Positions 1 to 4,463 of a stretch of DNA of 6,461 nt are shown one piece after another; position 1 is the stretch's first letter; each line of letters starts with the position of its first letter. The stretch is from Oceanospirillales bacterium (GTDB lineage: Bacteria; Pseudomonadota; Gammaproteobacteria; Xanthomonadales; SZUA-36). The notes under the pieces are model-generated. The model was given only the letters and a program-made list of their open reading frames with translations. It searched no databases and was not told the origin of the DNA. The position numbers were made by a program, and so were the translations under genes. The stretch spans positions 1-6,461 of the forward strand of contig QIKG01000101.1 in the NCBI GenBank assembly GCA_003232965.1, given 5' to 3'.

Positions 1-120
1 GACCAACTTGAAACCGAGCCCCACGCGGTAGTTCAACAGGCGATGGACCTGGTCTGGCGAGTAATGGGTGTATGGCTGGCAGGATTAGCCATTCTGCTGC
101 TCGCAGGTTGGCTCAGTTGA
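1..120 (+). CDS. cobD: C-terminal end of CobD/CbiB-like adenosylcobinamide-phosphate synthase (partial)
   Basis: An open frame enters from the left edge and ends at TGA 118-120, giving 39 residues. It reads as a short amphipathic stretch with the motif MDLVWRVMGVW, followed by one hydrophobic helix rich in Leu, Ala and Ile. This fits the C-terminus of CobD/CbiB, the integral membrane enzyme that attaches aminopropanol (phosphate) to cobyric acid in cobalamin synthesis and whose tail carries a similar LVWR-type segment before a last helix. The btuF gene immediately downstream supports a cobalamin operon. The fragment is too short for certainty. Another polytopic membrane protein such as AmpE, which is related to CobD, is possible. 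The preceding sequence would settle it. Confidence 0.55.
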   Translation, partial: DQLETEPHAVVQQAMDLVWRVMGVWLAGLAILLLAGWLS

Positions 121-1010
121 TTGGAAAGCCCTGGTTCTTTGGTTTATTTCTTTCCCTAGCTACCGCATTATTATCTCTGTCTGCAAGTGCAGCAGTTAAC
201 CTGCTGAATGCTGATGGCAGTATTACCACCTTAACTAGCCCAGCCGAATCCATTGTAACGCTGTCACCAAACTTGGCCGAACTGGTTTTTGCAGCCGGTG
301 GCGGCACTAAACTAAAAGCCGTTGTAGAGTGGAGCGATTACCCGCAAGAGGCTAAAAAAATACCGCGTATTGGAAATGCATTCCGTCTGGATATGGAGCA
401 ACTACTAATCCTCAAGCCCGACCTAGTAATTGCCTGGGACAGCGGTAATCCGGCAGATGTTCTAGAAAAAATAGAGTCACTGGGAATTCCTGTTTGGCGG
501 ACTGGAGTGTCCACACCCGAACAAATTGCCGACTTGCTCGAAAATATTGGTGCCGCACTGGCAACCACGCCAACCGCAAAAATCGCTGCTGCTGATTATC
601 GTCGGGAATTAAAAGCCTTGGTGCAAGAGTATCAACAATCCCCTGCTTTTCGTTACTTTATCCAGCTTTATGCCACCCCGCTTTATACGGTGAACGGTGA
701 ACACCTGATCTCCCATGCGCTTGCAGTTTGTCGCGGGGTCAATGTATTTTCAGAACTTGCCACGCTGGCCCCTACGGTTAGCCATGAGGCCGTTCTCGCA
801 GCGGCTCCGGAAGTAATTTATTATACCCAGTCCGAACAGCCGAAAAGCAGTCATAATAATTCTGTTGAAACCTGGTCTCCCTGGCTAGGAAGCAGTCCCG
901 ATCCCCGCTTCACCCGTTTGAATCCCGACTGGATTACACGCCCGGGCCCACGCCTACTGGCCGGCATTCGGCAAGCATGTCAGTCGCAACAACAACGGGG
1001 ACATCAATAA
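72..1010 (+). CDS. btuF: Periplasmic cobalamin-binding protein (BtuF-like ABC transporter receptor)
   Basis: This is a helical-backbone metal-receptor (TroA-like) solute-binding protein that would bind vitamin B12 or corrinoids in the periplasm and hand them to a BtuCD transporter. Residues 20-41 form a signal peptide (hydrophobic core, probable cleavage near ASA-A at 38-41). BtuF hallmarks follow: SPNLAEL at 65-71, VVEWSDYP at 84-91, RIGNAFRLD at 99-107, LKPDLVIAWD at 114-123 and a C-terminal RPGPRLLAG. Glu86 sits where E. coli BtuF has a glutamate that contacts BtuC. Cys220 and Cys303 could form the disulfide known in BtuF. The gene overlaps the cobD-like frame by 49 bases if ATG 72 is used. 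An in-frame TTG at 117 overlaps the upstream stop as TTGA and would leave a compact signal peptide, so the start is uncertain. No btuC or btuD is visible. Confidence 0.9.
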   Translation: MAGRISHSAARRLAQLIGKPWFFGLFLSLATALLSLSASAAVNLLNADGSITTLTSPAESIVTLSPNLAELVFAAGGGTKLKAVVEWSDYPQEAKKIPRIGNAFRLDMEQLLILKPDLVIAWDSGNPADVLEKIESLGIPVWRTGVSTPEQIADLLENIGAALATTPTAKIAAADYRRELKALVQEYQQSPAFRYFIQLYATPLYTVNGEHLISHALAVCRGVNVFSELATLAPTVSHEAVLAAAPEVIYYTQSEQPKSSHNNSVETWSPWLGSSPDPRFTRLNPDWITRPGPRLLAGIRQACQSQQQRGHQ

Positions 1011-1012
1011 AC

Positions 1013-1087
1013 ATGTCAACAACTCGTAAAAAAGTAGTCCGTTTACTCGAAAACCCGCTTCTCACCCCAATCCCCAGCGCGCGTTGA
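1013..1087 (+). pseudogene. 24-codon reading frame cut off at the repeat boundary (possible broken gene)
   Basis: An ATG lies two bases after the btuF stop, with GGGGA at 996-1000 as a weak ribosome binding site. This is how a following operon gene would be placed. The peptide starts MSTTRKKVVRLLENP and ends IPSAR. Its TGA stop (1085-1087) is formed across the junction where the duplicated module begins at 1086, so the natural frame may have continued before the module arrived. If 1085-2193 is removed, codon 24 joins in phase with the frame that ends at 2466, giving about 114 residues. That is an inference. The frame could also be a chance ORF or a short peptide gene. I do not recognise a family. 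Confidence 0.35.
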
Positions 1088-1095
1088 TCAACGGA

Positions 1096-1125
1096 TTGGT
1101 CACCAATACAAAGTGGTAGTATAAT
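1096..1125 (+). promoter_or_regulatory. Putative sigma-70 promoter of integrase-like gene A
   Basis: A perfect -10 box TATAAT lies at 1120-1125, with TTGGTC at 1096-1101 as a weak -35 box and an 18-base spacer. The same arrangement recurs in copy B with GATAAT and a 17-base spacer. Transcription would start near 1132, about 38 bases before the gene. This is a sequence match only. Confidence 0.55.
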
Positions 1126-1169
1126 AGCTGGTAAAGGTTTTTCAAATTATCAGCTTCGGAGAAGGGGCC

Positions 1170-2126
1170 ATGGTTAACGAACTAAACATATTAGATAGAA
1201 TGCGCGCATCCTTACGTGAACACCAATTTAACATCAATATAGGAAAAACCTATATGTACTGGGCACGGGCTTTTATTGAATATCACAACAAGCAAGATCC
1301 ATCTGAACTGGGCCGGGCAGATGTTGAATCCTTTATTTCCCACTTGGCATCAGAGCGATATGCGGCTGTGCACACCCAAAGTCAGGCGCTGCATGCTGTG
1401 CTATTCCTCTATAAAGATGTGCTGGGCAACTGCCCTGACTGGCTCAACGAGCTGGTAGCAGATCAGAAAGCAACGAGTAAGTCCAACACTCTTAGCAAAG
1501 ATGAGGTCCAAAGCCTGCTATCTAATCTTTATGGTCGAGAATGGTTAGCGGTTTCTCTAATCTATGGTGCCGGTCTACGCACCAGTGAGTGCGTGAATTT
1601 ACGCATCAGAGATATCGACCTGAATAAACAAAACATCCTGGTAAGGCGGGAAAACGGGGCCATCGGGTGGACGACAATAATACCCGGGAAACTTCTATCC
1701 TCCCTACGCGCACATATTGAAGACCGCAAATTGCTGCACATCAAGGATATCGCCGATGGTCTTGGCGAGGTTTTCCTGCCTGTGAATGTCCGTGAGTTAT
1801 ATCCAAACGCCGCGCGTTCCTGGAACTGGCAGTATGCTTTCCCATCTACAGAGAGGGATTTTGACCCGGTAAGCGGCAACTTGAAAAGAACCTCACATAT
1901 TCCTGAAGACCAAATCAACAAGGCAATTGAACGAGCCGCTATCGCCGCGCAAATTTATATACGGGTAACCTCCACGACATTGCGCAATTCTTTTGCGGTA
2001 CACATGGTCCGTAATGGTGTTGATAGTAAGCAAGTTGAGGCACTGCTTGGGCATGGCACTGACGCGGAGTTGGATGGTTTACAGGTTGGCATAAAATCTC
2101 CTCTGGATAAAATACACCTCCATTAA
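1170..2126 (+). CDS. IntI-like tyrosine-recombinase-fold protein lacking key catalytic residues (copy A)
   Basis: The 318 residues align with integron integrases from end to end. The N-terminal SAM-like DNA-binding domain is at about 4-97 (YMYWARAFIEYH, TQSQALHAVLFLYKDVLG). The catalytic-fold domain runs from about 108. The IntI-specific insertion (YPNAARSWNWQYAF at 211-224) is present, and the IntI-like end SPLD is at 310-313. Box I Arg137 (YGAGLR), box II Arg272 and His295 (LLGH) remain. The box II His position is Thr269 (TTLR for HTLR), the GKGGK lysine loop reads RRENGAIGW, and the segment that should hold the nucleophilic Tyr after LLGH is about seven residues shorter and has no Tyr. By family knowledge it cannot perform normal strand exchange. 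It may still bind DNA. The start is set by GGAG at 1158-1161, eight bases before ATG, and is conserved in copy B. Confidence 0.85.
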   Translation: MVNELNILDRMRASLREHQFNINIGKTYMYWARAFIEYHNKQDPSELGRADVESFISHLASERYAAVHTQSQALHAVLFLYKDVLGNCPDWLNELVADQKATSKSNTLSKDEVQSLLSNLYGREWLAVSLIYGAGLRTSECVNLRIRDIDLNKQNILVRRENGAIGWTTIIPGKLLSSLRAHIEDRKLLHIKDIADGLGEVFLPVNVRELYPNAARSWNWQYAFPSTERDFDPVSGNLKRTSHIPEDQINKAIERAAIAAQIYIRVTSTTLRNSFAVHMVRNGVDSKQVEALLGHGTDAELDGLQVGIKSPLDKIHLH

Positions 2127-2161
2127 TACCGGGGCTATACACCCTTGAGATATACCTATTT

Positions 2162-2186
2162 AAACCCGCCTTATGGCGGGTTTTTT
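2162..2186 (+). terminator. Rho-independent terminator after integrase-like gene A
   Basis: A perfect 9-bp stem AAACCCGCC / GGCGGGTTT (2162-2170 and 2175-2183) has a TTAT loop and continues into a run of six T (2181-2186). It sits 35 bases after the stop of gene A. The same hairpin follows gene B. Confidence 0.9.
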
Positions 2187-2244
2187 GGCCTCAGGTTTCT
2201 CGGCTGAAATTCATCGGCGGACCGATACATTCGAAGAAGCTGCT

Positions 2245-2466
2245 ATGTCTGACGGCAAAATCTCTCTGCACGAAGCCAATCGGCTCGAACAGTACCGGGA
2301 AAGTCTAGGGCTTACAGAAGCACAAGCACTAAGCCTGATAAAAACCGCTGTGCGCAAGCGCCGCAAATACTACAATGATGTCTGTCCTCATTGCAAGAAG
2401 TCACTTACAGATGCACCTGAAAGCACTAAGCCTGCCAGCGGCGGTGACAGTGAGAAACATGCCTAA
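2245..2466 (+). CDS. Small hypothetical protein with a CxxC pair
   Basis: The frame encodes 73 residues of unrecognised family. The first part (about 1-42) is polar and helical, beginning SDGKISLHEANRL and followed by LGLTEAQALSLIKTAV. A basic patch (RKRRKYY) comes next, then CPHCKK, a single CxxC that could bind metal or be redox-active if paired with another copy. The tail is low-complexity and polar. The frame stays open upstream to 2173, but that ATG lies inside the terminator loop, so ATG 2245 with GAAGAAG at 2233-2239 is the better start. No clear promoter is visible in the short gap after the terminator. It may be a genuine small gene, or the 3' part of a gene interrupted by module A, whose 5' part would be at 1013-1084. 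Confidence 0.5.
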   Translation: MSDGKISLHEANRLEQYRESLGLTEAQALSLIKTAVRKRRKYYNDVCPHCKKSLTDAPESTKPASGGDSEKHA

Positions 2467-2624
2467 GCGCAAACTACAAACTTTTAAAAGCGACGGCCTA
2501 ATTAGTAAGCCGATAGTGAGATCATTGTTCGCTACCAGTAACGCATGGATAACTAAGCTGTATTTTGCTCAGCTCGCTAGAACTACATGCAGTTGGGGCT
2601 GAAAATCCGCATCTCAAGAGAAAT

Positions 2625-2653
2625 TTGCACTTTTTGAATTATTAGACTATAGT
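2625..2653 (+). promoter_or_regulatory. Possible weak promoter before the palindromes
   Basis: TTGCAC (2625-2630) and TATAGT (2648-2653) are 17 bases apart. The -10 is a 5/6 match and the -35 only 3/6. A transcript would start near the first palindrome and run into module B. This is low-confidence motif matching in AT-rich DNA. Confidence 0.25.
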
Positions 2654-2659
2654 TAATTA

Positions 2660-2680
2660 CGGTATATTGATACTATACCG
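2660..2680. repeat. Inverted repeat CGGTATA-N7-TATACCG
   Basis: Seven-base arms (2660-2666 and 2674-2680) match perfectly around a seven-base centre. No T-run follows, so it is not a terminator. The size and symmetry suit a dimeric protein-binding site. It lies 37 bases upstream of module B and six bases before a second palindrome. Confidence 0.6.
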
Positions 2681-2686
2681 ACACTT

Positions 2687-2704
2687 TGTAGGAAATTTCC
2701 TACA
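2687..2704. repeat. Perfect 18-bp palindrome TGTAGGAAATTTCCTACA
   Basis: The 18 bases are fully self-complementary without a spacer. Such a long perfect palindrome is unlikely by chance in a window of this size. It ends 12 bases before the conserved left end of module B. It could be an operator for a dimeric regulator or a recombination-related site. The corresponding position before module A has no such palindrome. Confidence 0.7.
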
Positions 2705-2726
2705 GGAAGTAGCATAGATCAACGGA

Positions 2727-2755
2727 TTGGTCACCGATGCAAAGTGGGGGATAAT
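2727..2755 (+). promoter_or_regulatory. Putative sigma-70 promoter of integrase-like gene B
   Basis: TTGGTC (2727-2732) and GATAAT (2750-2755) are 17 bases apart, matching the promoter position in copy A. A 7-bp dyad ATAGCTT / AAGCTAT (2754-2760 and 2766-2772) covers the expected start of transcription. It is absent from copy A, so the two copies may be regulated differently. Confidence 0.5.
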
Positions 2756-2800
2756 AGCTTAAGTAAAGCTATTAAAATTATCTGTTTCGGAGAAGGGGCC

Positions 2801-3757
2801 ATGGTTAACGAACTAAATGTACTAGATAGAATGCGCGCTTCCTTGCGTGTACACCAATTTAATGTCAATACAGAAAAAGCCTATATGTACTGGGCACGGG
2901 CATTTGTTGAATATCATAATAAGCAGGATCCATCTGAACTAGGGCGGGCAGATGTTGAATCCTTTATTTCCTACTTGGCATCAGAACGATATGCTGCTGT
3001 GCAGACCCAAAATCAGGCGCTGCATGCGGTACTATTTCTCTACAGAGATGTCTTGGGTAACTGTCCCAAATGGCTCAACGAGCTTATAGCGGAACAGGGC
3101 GCAGAGCGTAAGTCCAACATTCTTAGCAAAGATGAAGTCCAAAGCCTGTTATCTAGCCTTTATGGTCAAGAATGGTTGGCGGTTTCGCTGATCTATGGTG
3201 CAGGTCTACGCGTTAATGAGTGTGTGAATTTACGCATCAGAGATGTCGATGTGCAAAAACAAAACATTCTGGTAAGACAGGCAAGCGGGGCAGCTGGGTG
3301 GATGACAATAATGCCCAGAAAACTTATACCCTCCCTGCGCGCGCACATTGAAGATCGAAAATTGCTACACATCAAGGATATCGCTGATGGTATTGGAGAA
3401 GTTTTCCTGCCTGTGGATATTCTCGAGTTATACCCAAATGCAGCGCGTTCATGGAGCTGGCAGTACGCTTTCCCATCTACACAGAGAGACTTTGACCCAG
3501 TCAGCGGCAACTTGAAAAGAACCTCACATATTTCTGAAGATCAAATCAACAAGGCAATTGAGCGAGCCGCTATCGAAGCGCAAATTTATACCCGGGTAAC
3601 CGCCACCACTTTGCGCAATTCCTTCGCGGTACACATGATCCGGAGTGGTGTTGAAAGCAAGCAAGTTGAGGCTCTACTCGGGCATGGCACTGAACAGGAG
3701 TTGGATGATTTACAAGCTGGCATTCAATCGCCTCTGGATGAATTACGCATCCATTAA
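2801..3757 (+). CDS. IntI-like tyrosine-recombinase-fold protein lacking key catalytic residues (copy B)
   Basis: This 318-residue paralogue of the protein at 1170-2126 differs at about 56 positions (about 82% identity) and has no insertion or deletion. It keeps the same IntI architecture: SAM-like N-terminal domain, GAGLR with Arg137, the YPNAARSWSWQYAF insertion, and LLGH. It shares every catalytic loss: TTLR in place of HTLR, RQASGAAGW in place of the lysine loop, and no Tyr in the shortened segment between LLGH and SPLD. The frame is open from ATG 2744, but that start lies in the promoter. ATG 2801 has GGAG at 2789-2792 and matches copy A. In the first 50 codons I count 11 synonymous and 7 amino-acid-changing differences between copies, a pattern of purifying selection. 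Its role is unknown. Confidence 0.85.
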   Translation: MVNELNVLDRMRASLRVHQFNVNTEKAYMYWARAFVEYHNKQDPSELGRADVESFISYLASERYAAVQTQNQALHAVLFLYRDVLGNCPKWLNELIAEQGAERKSNILSKDEVQSLLSSLYGQEWLAVSLIYGAGLRVNECVNLRIRDVDVQKQNILVRQASGAAGWMTIMPRKLIPSLRAHIEDRKLLHIKDIADGIGEVFLPVDILELYPNAARSWSWQYAFPSTQRDFDPVSGNLKRTSHISEDQINKAIERAAIEAQIYTRVTATTLRNSFAVHMIRSGVESKQVEALLGHGTEQELDDLQAGIQSPLDELRIH

Positions 3758-3794
3758 TATCAGAGCTATCTATACGCACCTTGAGATGCTATTT

Positions 3795-3820
3795 AAACCC
3801 GCCTTTTGGCGGGTTTTCTT
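3795..3820 (+). terminator. Rho-independent terminator after integrase-like gene B
   Basis: The 9-bp stem AAACCCGCC / GGCGGGTTT (3795-3803 and 3808-3816) has a TTTT loop and a following TCTT tract. It is the counterpart of the terminator at 2162-2186, with a slightly poorer T-run. It also separates module B from the rubrerythrin operon. Confidence 0.85.
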
Positions 3821-3870
3821 ATAGCCTCAATGTCTCTTTATAAACCAACTCTATCACGCCCATATCGAAA

Positions 3871-3911
3871 ATCAATTGTCATTGATTAGCCTATGCCTGC
3901 TAGAATCAATG
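3871..3911 (+). promoter_or_regulatory. Rubrerythrin operon promoter with overlapping dyads
   Basis: TTGTCA (3876-3881, 5/6 match) serves as -35 and TAGAAT (3901-3906) as -10, with TGC before it making an extended -10 element. The spacer is 19 bases, longer than usual. ATCAAT occurs at 3871-3876 and 3905-3910, and its complement ATTGAT at 3881-3886. The outer pair with flanking bases gives CATTGATT and AATCAATG (3880-3887, 3904-3911) bracketing the spacer. Inner TAGC and GCTA (3887-3890, 3899-3902) extend the symmetry. A long spacer with a dyad is typical of MerR-family targets such as those of SoxR, but the wide arm spacing is not, so the regulator is unidentified. Confidence 0.5.
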
Positions 3912-3951
3912 CTTACAGCATATCTTCTTCTCACCATTCAAGGAGTTTCCA

Positions 3952-4368
3952 ATGGACCTTAAGAACAGTAAAACCGAACAGAATCTGAAAGACGCTTTCG
4001 CCGGAGAGTCCCAGGCCAATCGTCGTTACCTATACTTCGCTCAACGCGCTGACATTGAAGGCTATAACGATGTGGCTGTGGTATTCCGCTCAACCGCAGA
4101 GGGTGAAACAGGCCATGCTCACGGGCATTTGGAATATCTGGAAGAAACCGGAGACCCTGCCACCGGCCTACCTATTGGCACTACCGAAAAAAACCTCAAA
4201 GCCGCGATTGCCGGTGAAACCCATGAATACACTGATATGTATCCGGGCATGGCTGCTGCGGCACGCGATGAAGGCTTTGATGAAATCGCAGATTGGTTTG
4301 AAACACTGGGTAAAGCCGAACGCTCACACGCTAATCGTTTCCAAAAAGCATTAGACGAACTAGACTAA
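3952..4368 (+). CDS. rbr: Rubrerythrin, diiron domain only (no rubredoxin domain)
   Basis: Rubrerythrins are cytoplasmic ferritin-like diiron proteins that reduce hydrogen peroxide to water. This 138-residue protein contains the four-helix diiron domain with all expected ligands visible: Glu19 (GESQANRRY), Glu52 and His55 (EGETGH), Glu89 and Glu92 (GETHEY), and Glu123 and His126 (ERSH). Their spacing matches Desulfovibrio rubrerythrin. The usual C-terminal rubredoxin domain with its two CxxC pairs is absent; the chain ends just after the last helix. Electrons must therefore come from another protein, possibly the product of the next gene. AAGGAG at 3940-3945 lies six bases before the ATG. It is the first gene of an apparent operon with the genes at 4464 and 5796. 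Confidence 0.93.
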   Translation: MDLKNSKTEQNLKDAFAGESQANRRYLYFAQRADIEGYNDVAVVFRSTAEGETGHAHGHLEYLEETGDPATGLPIGTTEKNLKAAIAGETHEYTDMYPGMAAAARDEGFDEIADWFETLGKAERSHANRFQKALDELD

Positions 4369-4382
4369 TACCCTAAAGCCCA

Positions 4383-4411
4383 CACCTGCGGCAGCTAAAG
4401 CTGTCCAGGTG
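4383..4411 (+). promoter_or_regulatory. Intercistronic stem-loop between rubrerythrin and the Fe-S gene
   Basis: CACCTG and CAGGTG (4383-4388, 4406-4411) form the outer stem. GGCAGCT and AGCTGTC (4390-4396, 4399-4405) form the inner stem around an AA loop. This gives about 13 pairs, including one G-U, with a single bulged C at 4389. No T-run follows, so it is not a standard terminator. It could protect the 3' end of the rubrerythrin mRNA, mark a processing site, or reduce read-through into the downstream genes. Confidence 0.6.
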
Positions 4412-4463
4412 CTCTGCTTGGATAATCACTCCGGGCAACTACATAATTCCAAAGGACAAAAGC

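Larger units (their letters stand above)
1086..2193 (+). repeat. Integrase-like module, copy A
   Basis: This is the first of two directly repeated modules; the other is at 2717-3829. Similarity begins sharply at GATCAACGGATTGGTCACC (1086) and ends at GCCTCA (2188-2193), just after the terminator. It covers an 84-nt leader, a 957-nt gene and a hairpin terminator. The leader is the same length in both copies. The unit has its own promoter and terminator, so it is self-contained. I see no terminal inverted repeats and no clear target-site duplication (left flank GCGCGT, right flank GGTTTC), so it is not an ordinary insertion sequence. Confidence 0.8.
2467..2716. other. Non-coding spacer between the small gene and module B
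   Basis: These 250 bases hold no convincing gene. They become AT-rich toward the right and end in two strong dyads (2660-2680 and 2687-2704) just before module B. I looked for integron attC core sites (RYYYAAC and GTTRRRY in facing pairs) and found none that were convincing. Confidence 0.6.
2717..3829 (+). repeat. Integrase-like module, copy B
   Basis: This is the second direct copy of the module at 1086-2193. It begins with the same GATCAACGGATTGGTCACC and ends at GCCTCA (3824-3829). Leader length (84 nt) and gene length (957 nt) equal those of copy A; only the region after the gene differs slightly in length. Divergence is spread over the whole unit, so the duplication is not recent. Confidence 0.8.

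Noticed and set aside
113..307. Minus-strand open frames inside btuF, the integrase-like genes and the Fe-S gene
   Set aside because: They lie opposite strongly supported genes, have no ribosome binding sites or recognisable domains, and look like reading-frame shadows.
1086..2193. Module A as a classical insertion sequence
   Set aside because: There are no terminal inverted repeats, no clear target-site duplication and no transposase. The encoded protein is IntI-like.
2459..2602. A 47-residue frame starting at ATG 2459 that overlaps the end of the CxxC gene
   Set aside because: It has no ribosome binding site, no recognisable domain and an unconvincing composition. It is probably chance.
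2744..2800. An N-terminal extension of integrase-like protein B from ATG 2744
   Set aside because: The stretch overlaps the promoter and leader, has no matching open frame in copy A, and lacks a ribosome binding site. ATG 2801 has a strong one that is conserved in both copies.
1086..3829. A complete integron with attI, attC sites and gene cassettes
   Set aside because: The integrase-like proteins lack the catalytic tyrosine, and I found no facing RYYYAAC / GTTRRRY pairs around the small gene or in the spacer. The AAAGTGG in the leaders only loosely recalls the attI core AAAGTTAGGC.
3881..3910. FNR or OxyR box upstream of rubrerythrin
   Set aside because: The half-sites TTGAT and ATCAA are separated by 18 bases instead of the four of an FNR box, and the ATAG/CTAT spacing of OxyR sites is not met.
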